Source of the DNA: Gammaproteobacteria bacterium | GTDB lineage: Bacteria; Pseudomonadota; Gammaproteobacteria; Pseudomonadales; Pseudohongiellaceae | Reading direction: 5' to 3' | Length of the DNA: 15,377 nucleotides | Assembly: GCA_003556835.1 (NCBI GenBank) | Contig: PWQG01000005.1 | Location: 1 to 15,377, forward strand | Part shown: positions 7,272 through 13,427 of the stretch, in pieces | Position numbering within the stretch: position 1 is the first letter of the stretch | How the letters are laid out: every line of letters starts with the position of its first letter | Made by a program: the position numbers and the translations under genes | The notes under the pieces: generated by a model | The model's database searches: none | The model's input: the letters and a program-made list of their open reading frames with translations, nothing else | Told to the model about the DNA's origin: nothing

Positions 7272-7730
7272 TTAATTCTGGGAGATGCCGGCCACGTCGT
7301 CGGCCTGGAGGCCTTTTTCACTCTCGCTGACCGAGAATTCGACGCGTTGACCGTCCCGCAGAGTCCGATGGCCTTCGCCACGAATCGCACGGAAGTGGAC
7401 AAATACATCATCACCGCTGTCCCGGGTGATGAAGCCAAAGCCTTTGGCGGCATTGAACCACTTGACGTTGCCCTGTTCACGATTTGCACTGCTTTTCTTC
7501 GATGCCGAAGGCTTGCGGGTGCTCTTGCGGCGGGCCCCGGACCCGGACCGCGCCGGGGTCGGAAGCCGGGAGGTGATGATGGAGGCAACCAGGGCGGCGG
7601 CGAAGGTGAGTACTAGCAGAAGCGGGAACAGTCTGTAATTGGAGCCGTCCAGACTCATGAAGGTAAGGAACACCGGAATGACAAAAATGAGGCTTGTGCC
7701 TGTTGCTGAAATTAAGGCCTTTTTGTACAT
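7272..7730 (-). CDS. Membrane-anchored cold-shock-domain protein
   Basis: 152 residues in three parts. Residues 7-26 and 34-53 are two hydrophobic segments, giving a hairpin in the inner membrane. Residues 57-86 are a basic Arg/Lys/Ser linker. Residues 87-149 form a complete cold-shock domain: GNVKWFNAAKGFGFITRDSGDDVFVHFRAI, with RNP1 KGFGFI at 96-101 and RNP2 VFVHF at 109-113. The positive linker suggests the nucleic-acid-binding domain faces the cytoplasm. Soluble CspA proteins of about 70 residues bind single-stranded RNA; tethering this domain to the membrane would place it near secreted or membrane-protein mRNAs, which is inference. The Shine-Dalgarno is weak (AGAGAG, about five bases upstream). 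Transcription probably starts at the hairpin upstream. The desaturase gene follows after 121 bases. Confidence 0.88.
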   Translation of the reverse strand: MYKKALISATGTSLIFVIPVFLTFMSLDGSNYRLFPLLLVLTFAAALVASIITSRLPTPARSGSGARRKSTRKPSASKKSSANREQGNVKWFNAAKGFGFITRDSGDDVFVHFRAIRGEGHRTLRDGQRVEFSVSESEKGLQADDVAGISQN

Positions 7731-7781
7731 GGAAACTCTCTATGTCTGTTTGTAATTGTTTTTTTCCCTGCGATCTTGCCG

Positions 7782-7812
7782 GGGTTCGGTCCTCCCCTGT
7801 CGGACCGAACCC
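7782..7812 (-). promoter_or_regulatory. Perfect 11-bp stem-loop at the predicted 5' end of the cold-shock leader
   Basis: GGGTTCGGTCC (7782-7792) and GGACCGAACCC (7802-7812) are perfect reverse complements around a nine-base loop. On the minus strand the predicted transcription start (about 7810) falls on its first bases. The mRNA would therefore begin with this hairpin, followed by an A-rich single-stranded stretch (about 7760-7768) and the start codon at 7730. Possible roles are mRNA stabilisation, a temperature-sensitive leader, or a DNA operator. Confidence 0.6.
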
Positions 7813-7816
7813 TTTG

Positions 7817-7844
7817 ATTCTACCGCTATCTGCTTCCACTTCAA
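7817..7844 (-). promoter_or_regulatory. Candidate sigma-70 promoter for the cold-shock gene
   Basis: On the minus strand TTGAAG (7839-7844) and TAGAAT (7817-7822) lie 16 bases apart. The -35 matches at four of six and the -10 at five of six. Predicted start near 7810, giving a leader of about 80 bases. Confidence 0.45.
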
Positions 7845-7938
7845 GTTGCCTCTTCACAGTACGGTCCTTAAGCCCCGATTCAGCTTGGCATTGCTAGCAT
7901 CGGGTCCGAAACAGACAAAAAGTGAATGAGGTGGTGCC

Positions 7939-8457
7939 ATGAACAAGAAAATCTGGACGACTGCAGCCTGTATGATGTTCGCAAGTGGGGCAGCGATGGC
8001 CCAGGGAAGCATTCAATACGCCACGGTGATCGAATCGCGGCCAGTCTATCAGATGGTGGAAGTGTCCACGCCGCGTGAAGAATGCTGGAATGAGCAGGTC
8101 GCGGTGCGTGAGAAATCCTCGTCAAGCCGGACACCGGTGGTACTGAGCACCATAGTGGGTGGTGCCATCGGTAATGCCCTGGGCAACAACAAGTCGAACC
8201 AGCGTGTGGGGGCGGTGGTCGGTGGGGTGTTGGGACACTCAATTGGCCGTGATATAGTGTCCGCCAACCGCAAGCCGGATCGTGTCCACTACGAAACGGT
8301 TCGCCACTGCGAGACAGTTCAACAGTACCATCAGGAAGAGCGACTGCAGGGCTATCAGGTGCGATATCGATACAATGGAGAGGAATACTCCATCCGCACC
8401 AATCATGATCCGGGTGACCGGATCCGGGTCCGCGTTCATGTGGAGCCGGTTTTGTGA
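7939..8457 (+). CDS. Exported glycine-zipper (2TM) envelope protein
   Basis: 172 residues. A signal peptide ends at about AMA|QG (residue 21); there is no lipobox cysteine, so this is not a lipoprotein despite its likeness to 17-kDa-antigen and SlyB-type proteins. Residues 70-104 form a glycine zipper, with G74, G75, G78, G82, G91, G95, G96, G99 and G103 spaced for two packed membrane helices. The C-terminal 60 residues are polar and strand-like (VRYRYNGEEYSIRTNHDPGDRIRVRVHV). Four cysteines are present; C49 and C124 remain in the mature protein. GAGGTGG precedes the ATG at good spacing. It lies 48 bases before the PepSY gene, so it may share its transcript with the downstream two-component genes. 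It is probably an outer-membrane or periplasm-facing structural protein; the exact role is unknown. Confidence 0.82.
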   Translation: MNKKIWTTAACMMFASGAAMAQGSIQYATVIESRPVYQMVEVSTPREECWNEQVAVREKSSSSRTPVVLSTIVGGAIGNALGNNKSNQRVGAVVGGVLGHSIGRDIVSANRKPDRVHYETVRHCETVQQYHQEERLQGYQVRYRYNGEEYSIRTNHDPGDRIRVRVHVEPVL

Positions 8458-8505
8458 GCCAGCAGGCCGTCCGGGTGCTGCCCCTATGAATTACGGAGAG
8501 CAACA

Positions 8506-8838
8506 GTGAATTGGAAATCCCCCGTGCCGGCCTGGTCGCGACGCAGTGCCCTGAAATCGATGCTGCTGGCGTCCCTTCTGGTGCTCTCGGCTCCTGTGCT
8601 GAGCCAGCAGGGTACGACCCTGCCGGCTCCCGGGGAGCAGGAAGAGGCGGAGCCCGGACCGGTCAATCAGCAGCAGGCCCTGGAGCGTGTGCGGGCCCTG
8701 TTTGACGGGGATATCATCAGCATCACCGAGGTGGAGACTGAAGAAGGTGAAACGCGGTTCCGGATTCGCATGGACAATGAGGGCAATATTTTCACAGTGT
8801 TTGTGGATCCGGCCACCGGACGGGTCAGTCGCGACTGA
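8506..8838 (+). CDS. Small exported PepSY-domain protein
   Basis: 110 residues from a GTG start with GGAGAG five bases upstream. The N-terminal signal (about residues 11-34) contains SRRSALK before a hydrophobic core, resembling a twin-arginine motif. A Pro/Glu-rich stretch (38-52) follows. Residues 54-109 form a PepSY-like domain: AVNQQQALERVRALFDGDI-type helix, then strands ITEVETEEGETRFRIRMDNEGNIFTVFVDPATGRV. PepSY domains are often encoded beside two-component systems and can inhibit proteases or modulate sensors; here the response regulator starts 30 bases later, so one operon is likely. A periplasmic modulator of the neighbouring kinase is an inference. A seven-codon ATG reading frame (8486-8509) ends on the GTG start and may couple translation. 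Confidence 0.8.
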   Translation: MNWKSPVPAWSRRSALKSMLLASLLVLSAPVLSQQGTTLPAPGEQEEAEPGPVNQQQALERVRALFDGDIISITEVETEEGETRFRIRMDNEGNIFTVFVDPATGRVSRD

Positions 8839-8867
8839 GGCTGTCCGAGGTCAGTGGGGAGGACGCA

Positions 8868-9542
8868 ATGCGATTGCTGCTTGTTGAGGACGAAAGCCTG
8901 TTGCGGCAGCAGCTGGTCAATGGCCTGGTCGCCGAAGGCTATGTGGTCGATGCGGCCGAGGACGGCAAGACCGGTCTCTATCATGCCGAGGAATTTGAAT
9001 ACGATGCCGCCATCATCGATCTTGGATTACCCGGCATGGACGGCATGAGCTTGATCCGCCGCATCCGGGAGTTGAACCTGGCTTTCCCCATTCTGATTCT
9101 CACCGCCCGCAGTGACTGGCAGGACAAGGTGTCTGGTCTTGATGCCGGTGCCGACGACTATGTGGTCAAACCCTTCCGCCTGGAAGAAATCCTGGCGCGA
9201 CTCAATGCCCTGTTGCGTCGGGCCGCCGGTTTTTCCCGCCCGGTGTTGGAGAACGGGCCACTGGCCCTGGATACCGCCGGCAAGCGGCTCAGTCTGGACG
9301 GCCAGCCGGTGGAGTTGACCGCATACGAGTACAAGCTGTTGGAATACCTGCTGATGCACCTGGACCAGGTGATTTCCAAAACCGAATTGACCGAGCATCT
9401 CTACGCTCAGGATTACGACCGGGACAGCAATGTGCTTGAAGTGTTCATCCGTCGACTACGGCAGAAGCTCGATCCGGACCAGACCCTCAAGCCCATTGAT
9501 ACCGTGCGGGGGCAGGGTTACCGGCTGCGGAGCCTGTCCTGA
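8868..9542 (+). CDS. phoP: PhoP-like OmpR-family response regulator
   Basis: 224 residues. Receiver domain 1-115: acidic pocket E7/D8, phosphoacceptor D51 (IIDLGLPGMDG), T79 (ILTAR) and K101 (VVKPF). Winged-helix Trans_reg_C domain about 125-222, ending in the typical KPIDTVRGQGYRL. The run NWQDKV-like SDWQDKVSGLDAGADDYVVKPF and ALLRRAAGF closely follow Pseudomonas PhoP, so I assign PhoP with fair confidence. PhoP proteins respond to low magnesium or cationic peptides through PhoQ and control envelope remodelling; the regulon here cannot be read from this window. A strong ribosome site (GGGGAGGA) precedes the ATG. The stop is two bases before the kinase start. Confidence 0.85.
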   Translation: MRLLLVEDESLLRQQLVNGLVAEGYVVDAAEDGKTGLYHAEEFEYDAAIIDLGLPGMDGMSLIRRIRELNLAFPILILTARSDWQDKVSGLDAGADDYVVKPFRLEEILARLNALLRRAAGFSRPVLENGPLALDTAGKRLSLDGQPVELTAYEYKLLEYLLMHLDQVISKTELTEHLYAQDYDRDSNVLEVFIRRLRQKLDPDQTLKPIDTVRGQGYRLRSLS

Positions 9543-9544
9543 TC

Positions 9545-10957
9545 GTGGCAGATACCGCACAAGCTCCGGCCTATTCGCTTCACTCGCGGTTGCTGCTGAC
9601 CTTTTCCGTCGTGCTCTGTCTGTTCCTCGGTCTGACCGGCATGGTGCTGGACCGCGCTTTTCGTACCAGCGTGGAAGCCGGGGTCGCGGAGCAGCTCCAG
9701 GTGCAGGTCTACGTCTTGCTGGCCGCGTTCGAGGAGGACAACGGTCGTTTCTACTTTGGACCCAATATCCGCGAACCCCGTTTTTCCCAGCTCAATTCCG
9801 GGCTTTATGGTTTTGTCAGCAGTCCCCGTGAGGGTGAACTGCTGCGCAGCCTTTCGGCGCTGGAGCAGGACTTTGCCCGACTTGATCCGGGACATGTCCT
9901 GAGCCGCGGCGAGACCCGTTTCCAACGCATCGAGCGCGACGGGCAAGAGTATTTTGTCAGCAGTTATGGTGTGGTCTGGGAGAATAGGGACACACCCTTT
10001 GTTTTCTCCGTGTTTGAAACCACGGAAACCTTTGCCGAGGAAGTCGCCCGTTTTCGAGCCAGTCTCTGGTCGTGGCTGGGGGGTGCGGTGGCCCTGCTCT
10101 TGCTTATTCAGCTGTTGCTGCTGCGTTGGGCCCTGGCTCCACTGAGACGGCTCGCGGATGATCTCAAACGGATTGAAAGTGGTGATGGCGAACAGCTCGA
10201 AGAAAGCTACCCCCGCGAGCTTGGCGCGGTCACCGACAATCTCAACCTGTTGTTGCAGACCGAGCGCAAGCAGCAGCAGCGCTACCGCACCACCCTTGGC
10301 GATCTGGCGCACAGCCTGAAAACGCCGCTGGCCGTGATCCAGGGCAATCTGCATGATCTGGAAGCAGAGCTGCCGGCATCGTCCCGTGAATCCCTCGATC
10401 AGATGGATGAGCAGTTGCAACGCATGAACCAGATTGTGCGATATCAGCTGCAGCGGGCCGTGCGCCCGGATGTGGTCCCACCCACGGCATTGGCGCGCCG
10501 GGTCCACATCGCCACGGTGGTGGAGCGGATTCTGTCCGCCCTCGGTAAAGTGTATGCCAACAAAGGTCTGGATATTGAACAGGAACTGGATGATTCGGCG
10601 TATTTCCTCGGCGATGAACGCGATCTGATGGAAGTGCTGGGAAATGTCCTGGACAACGCCTGCAAGTACGGTAACGGCCGGCTTCGCATCGAGGGTCGTT
10701 TCAGTGCCAGCGGCAGCAGGCAGTTCAGTATCGTGATCGAAGATGATGGTCCCGGCATCTCGGGCGAGCATCGCGAATGGGTGCTTCAACGTGGCGCGCG
10801 GCTGGACACGCTGCCCCGGGGCCAGGGTATTGGTCTGGCCGTGGTGGCCGATATTGTCAACAGTTATGGTGGACAGATCGAGGTCGACAACAGTCCGCGT
10901 GGCGGAGCCCGGGTCGAAGTGGTGTTCAGTAATGTGAAGCGTGGTGCCGGTCGGTGA
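9545..10957 (+). CDS. phoQ: PhoQ-like sensor histidine kinase
   Basis: 470 residues from a GTG start two bases after the phoP stop. Transmembrane helix 1 spans about 16-36, a periplasmic sensor 37-174, helix 2 about 175-195, then a HAMP region. The dimerisation helix carries DLAHSLKTPLAVI with H256 as the phospho-acceptor. The ATPase domain shows the N box NVLDNACKY (367-375), G1 DDGPGI (400-405) and G2 GQGIGLA (426-432). The phrase LAHSLKTPLAV is typical of PhoQ. The sensor contains an acidic patch AAFEEDNG (60-67) that could bind divalent cations, as in PhoQ, but the long Asp/Glu cluster of enteric PhoQ is absent. It acts in the inner membrane on the adjacent regulator. Signal is inferred from family. 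Confidence 0.82.
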   Translation: MADTAQAPAYSLHSRLLLTFSVVLCLFLGLTGMVLDRAFRTSVEAGVAEQLQVQVYVLLAAFEEDNGRFYFGPNIREPRFSQLNSGLYGFVSSPREGELLRSLSALEQDFARLDPGHVLSRGETRFQRIERDGQEYFVSSYGVVWENRDTPFVFSVFETTETFAEEVARFRASLWSWLGGAVALLLLIQLLLLRWALAPLRRLADDLKRIESGDGEQLEESYPRELGAVTDNLNLLLQTERKQQQRYRTTLGDLAHSLKTPLAVIQGNLHDLEAELPASSRESLDQMDEQLQRMNQIVRYQLQRAVRPDVVPPTALARRVHIATVVERILSALGKVYANKGLDIEQELDDSAYFLGDERDLMEVLGNVLDNACKYGNGRLRIEGRFSASGSRQFSIVIEDDGPGISGEHREWVLQRGARLDTLPRGQGIGLAVVADIVNSYGGQIEVDNSPRGGARVEVVFSNVKRGAGR

Positions 10958-10980
10958 ACTGTCCCCGCAGAGCGTTCCCT

Positions 10981-11040
10981 GGATCGATCAGAGGCTCGGT
11001 GGAGCGAACGGAGATTCGGTGGATCGATCGGAGAACCTTC
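10981..11040. repeat. Three tandem 20-bp imperfect repeats
   Basis: Units at 10981-11000, 11001-11020 and 11021-11040 read GGATCGATCAGAGGCTCGGT, GGAGCGAACGGAGATTCGGT and GGATCGATCGGAGAACCTTC. Units 1 and 3 contain the palindrome GATCGATC. They fill most of the 98-base gap between the convergent kinase and permease genes. No T-run hairpin is seen, so the gap lacks a clear intrinsic terminator. Confidence 0.7.
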
Positions 11041-11055
11041 AGTGGCGCGGGCTTT

Positions 11056-11814
11056 CTAGAACACAAATGCCGCCACACTGGCGCATACCGTCATGGCGAA
11101 CAGAAACCATTTGATGGTGTTCTGGCTTACCTTGACCGCGAACTTGACGCTGAACCAGGCACCCAGCATGCTGCCAGCTCCGAGCACCAATCCCGGCAGC
11201 CAAGCCACCTGGTCGAAATAGATGAACACGCCCAGTGAGAGCAGGGTGAATGCAAGGGTACAGGCAATCTTCAGGGCATTGGCCCGCACCAGGTCATAAC
11301 GCAGCACGCCCGAAAGGGTGGCCAGGAGAATGAAGCCGACACTGGCCTGGACGAAACCACCATAGACACCGCAGACAAAAAGCATCCCCCAGCCTGTCTT
11401 GCTGTCGTTGACAGACACTACCGGTGTACCGGGCGGCGGAGCGATGAAGCTTGGCCGGACGATGATGATGAAGGAGATGAGGATCACCGTGCCGAGCAAT
11501 AATGGTTTGAGCGCCACATTGGGCAGGGTGGCGGCCACGATCGCACCCACGGCGCTGCCGAGCAGGCAGGGAATCAGGATGGGCAGGATGGCGGGGGTGT
11601 CCATTTTGCCGTGCTGACTGAAACCGCGCACACCTACCAGGGCCTGCAGGACCACCGCCACCCGGTTTGTGCCATTGGCCACGTCCGGGGGCAGGCCGAG
11701 CACCATCAGCATGGGCAATGTCAGGTTTGAGCCACCGCCGGCGATGGTATTGATCCAGCCAGCGATGAGACCGGTGAAAGCCAGGGCGAAGAGTAATAGA
11801 ATATCGTACGACAT
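11056..11814 (-). CDS. TauE/SafE (TSUP) family membrane permease
   Basis: 252 residues, almost entirely hydrophobic, with about eight predicted transmembrane segments in two repeated halves. The first half carries GWINTIAGGGSNLTLPMLMVLGLPPDVANGTNRVAVV (19-55) and the second GVYGGFVQASVGFILLATLSGVLRYDLVRANALK (149-182), both typical of the family. TSUP proteins export or import sulfite, sulfoacetate or other organic anions; nothing nearby identifies the substrate. The ATG at 11814 lacks a clear Shine-Dalgarno, but the family begins just there. It is convergent with the phoPQ block and divergent from the pilin operon, so probably transcribed alone. Confidence 0.88.
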   Translation of the reverse strand: MSYDILLLFALAFTGLIAGWINTIAGGGSNLTLPMLMVLGLPPDVANGTNRVAVVLQALVGVRGFSQHGKMDTPAILPILIPCLLGSAVGAIVAATLPNVALKPLLLGTVILISFIIIVRPSFIAPPPGTPVVSVNDSKTGWGMLFVCGVYGGFVQASVGFILLATLSGVLRYDLVRANALKIACTLAFTLLSLGVFIYFDQVAWLPGLVLGAGSMLGAWFSVKFAVKVSQNTIKWFLFAMTVCASVAAFVF

Positions 11815-11853
11815 GAAGTCGGATCAGGTTCGCTCTGGTGGTGGAAAGCGCGC

Positions 11854-11882
11854 ATTATAGGCCAGACGCCGAACATGCTCCA
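11854..11882 (-). promoter_or_regulatory. Candidate promoter for the TauE/SafE gene
   Basis: On the minus strand a perfect TATAAT (11854-11859) lies 17 bases from TGGAGC (11877-11882, three of six to the -35 consensus). Predicted start near 11847, leader about 33 bases. Confidence 0.45.
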
Positions 11883-11940
11883 CCCGCGCGGCGGAAGTCT
11901 CGCCATAATCGGGGGTATTCAGAGGTTCTGCGAATATGAA

Positions 11941-12006
11941 CCCTGTCACAGAATGGGTGGAAAAGCGTCCTGTTATATAGCAAACGCTACCCCGGTCACA
12001 ATGTGA
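11941..12006 (+). promoter_or_regulatory. Putative control region of the minor pilin operon
   Basis: CCCTGTCACA (11941-11950) recurs as CCCGGTCACA (11991-12000), exactly 50 bases apart. Between them lies TATATA (11974-11979), a possible -10 with no -35 at normal distance. The first box would be centred near -41 from a start at about 11986, the position of many activators. The second box overlaps the palindrome TCACAATGTGA (11996-12006). This is pattern only; no regulator is identified. Confidence 0.3.
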
Positions 12007-12090
12007 AAAACCGAAATTCTTTATTCTGGACAAGAGTTTATGTCATTCCTCAAGATGGGGGTACAGCATTGTACACAGCGGGTGGAGCCC

Positions 12091-12690
12091 ATGTGGCCGG
12101 GATTTAAGCGCGGGCAGCGGGGTTTGACCCTGCTGGAACTGATGATCGCTCTTGTGGTGATAGCCATCCTCATCAGTGTGTCAGCGCCGGGTTTCAACAA
12201 CTTTCGGGAGACGCAGCGTCTGGTCAGCGCCGCCGAGCAACTGAGCGGACACCTGAATCAGGCGCGTTCGGAAGCGGTGGCGCGCAGCACGCCGGTGTTC
12301 GTGAACTTTTCCGCCGACGGTGGTACCGGGTGGACTTATGGTATGAGCAGTGTCAACGACAATTGTAATCTGTCCACCACCACACCTACCACTGCTGATG
12401 CCTGTGTCCTGATCATTGACGATGGCGATGGCATCGAGGGGCCTGAGGATCGGGTATTGATGAGATTCTCGGGTGAAGAGTTCGGGGATGTGAGCATGAC
12501 TCTGGCGGATTTCCCGACCGGTAGCAGCCAGATCCGTTTTGATCCGGTGCGAGGCATGGCCACGGTAGGTAGAATGGATCTGGAAGGAGCTGGTGGAGAT
12601 CGATTACGGGTGCGTGTCAGCCGTATGGGCAGGGTAACGCTCTGTTCTCCCGGGGCCCAGGTTGCACAATACAGCAGCGCGGGGTGCTGA
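12091..12690 (+). CDS. fimT: FimT/FimU-type minor pilin (GspH family)
   Basis: About 200 residues from the ATG at 12091. A type IV prepilin leader MWPGFKRGQRG is followed by the cleavage point and LTLLELMIALVVIAILISV. Glutamate is at mature position 5, as pilin assembly requires, but the first mature residue is Leu rather than the usual Phe. The GspH/FimT globular domain follows, ending in GRVTLCSPG and a terminal cysteine that probably forms the C-terminal disulfide. An upstream ATG at 12040 stays in frame and would make a 28-residue leader; I prefer 12091 because it gives an 11-residue leader and has GGAG close by (only three bases, so not ideal). It is first in the minor pilin operon; pilW starts three bases after its stop. 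Minor pilins prime pilus assembly at the inner membrane. Confidence 0.85.
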   Translation: MWPGFKRGQRGLTLLELMIALVVIAILISVSAPGFNNFRETQRLVSAAEQLSGHLNQARSEAVARSTPVFVNFSADGGTGWTYGMSSVNDNCNLSTTTPTTADACVLIIDDGDGIEGPEDRVLMRFSGEEFGDVSMTLADFPTGSSQIRFDPVRGMATVGRMDLEGAGGDRLRVRVSRMGRVTLCSPGAQVAQYSSAGC

Positions 12691-12693
12691 TCG

Positions 12694-13425
12694 ATGAATG
12701 TAAGGCACCAGGCCGGTTTTACATTAACGGAACTGCTGGTGAGCATGGGGCTCAGCCTGGGGCTGATAGCGGCTGTGCTGACGAGTTATGTTGGCACTTT
12801 CACCCACTCCATGGCGACACTGGATGCCAGTCGGCTGAACCATGAGATGAACAGCCTGATGGGGTTGATGAGCAATGATATCCGACGTGCGGGGTACTGG
12901 GGATCGCTGGATGTCAATGAAGATCCAATAGCCAACCCCTTCCATCAGACGGGACAGACGACGCTCACGGTATACAACTCGATGGCGAATAATACGGCTG
13001 TGGGTTCCACTGGTAATGGCAGTTGTATCGTGTTCGCCTACGATATGAATGGTGACGGGGAGGTGGATCCGGAAGAGTTGACGGGCTTCCGTCTCAATAA
13101 CGGTGTGGTGCAGGTCAGGGTCAGCGGTACACCGGGAACAGCGGCCAGCTGTGCGAGTCTTGGGGATGTCTGGGAAGATCTGACGGATGCTCGACTGGTC
13201 ACTGTCACGGGATTGAATTTCGATCTGGCCGGTTCGGCCTGTATCAATATAGAGGATGCTGACGCGCTGGATTGTTATGCCGTTGCGCCAGCCGCAGGCG
13301 ATATGACCGTGGAAACCCGGGAGGTCCGAATCACCCTGGAAGGGGCACTTACGGAGGACGATTTTGTACGTTTCACCCAGACCCATACGGTCCGGGTCCG
13401 CAATGAATTGATTCGGGAGTTCTGA
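12694..13425 (+). CDS. pilW: PilW-like minor pilin with an EF-hand-type loop
   Basis: 243 residues. The short prepilin leader MNVRHQAG is cut before FTLTELLVSMGLSLGLIAAV, with E5 present. NDIRRAGYWG (61-70) is characteristic of PilW-type proteins. Residues 117-128 read DMNGDGEVDPEE: D1, N3, D5, G6, D9 and E12, a complete canonical EF-hand calcium loop, though no flanking helices are obvious. Cysteines C111, C153, C198 and C209 could form disulfides. The gene lies between fimT and pilX with gaps of three and two bases, so translation is coupled. In Pseudomonas PilW forms part of the priming complex for type IVa pili with FimU, PilV, PilX and the adhesin PilY1. Calcium binding is inferred from the loop only. 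Confidence 0.85.
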   Translation: MNVRHQAGFTLTELLVSMGLSLGLIAAVLTSYVGTFTHSMATLDASRLNHEMNSLMGLMSNDIRRAGYWGSLDVNEDPIANPFHQTGQTTLTVYNSMANNTAVGSTGNGSCIVFAYDMNGDGEVDPEELTGFRLNNGVVQVRVSGTPGTAASCASLGDVWEDLTDARLVTVTGLNFDLAGSACINIEDADALDCYAVAPAAGDMTVETREVRITLEGALTEDDFVRFTQTHTVRVRNELIREF

Positions 13426-13427
13426 GC

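Noticed and set aside
7747..7762. TGTTTG and TGTTTT direct repeats resembling a PhoP box.
   Set aside because: The spacing is 10 bases rather than the 11 of the PhoP box, the last base differs from consensus, and the site lies in the leader of the cold-shock gene.
7874..7904. CCCGAT/ATCGGG inverted repeat upstream of the glycine-zipper gene.
   Set aside because: Six-base arms with a 19-base loop and no T-run; too weak to call.
8460..8480. CAGCA/TGCTG hairpin between the glycine-zipper and PepSY genes considered as a terminator.
   Set aside because: Five-base stem with no T-run; it does not argue against co-transcription.
9518..10789. Long open frame of 423 codons on the minus strand, antisense to the kinase gene.
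   Set aside because: The plus strand encodes a full PhoQ-like kinase with all catalytic boxes. The antisense product shows no recognisable motif and is a by-product of GC-rich codon use.
11964..11988. AGCGT/ACGCT inverted repeat around the TATATA upstream of fimT.
   Set aside because: Only five bases per arm with a 15-base loop; expected by chance.
11996..12006. TCACAATGTGA considered as a CRP/Vfr site.
   Set aside because: The half-sites are inverted relative to the CRP consensus (TGTGA before TCACA) and the spacer is one base instead of six.
12418..12450. Acidic loop DDGDGIEGPED in FimT considered as a third calcium loop.
   Set aside because: The spacing does not fit the EF-hand or dockerin pattern, unlike the loops in PilW and PilX.
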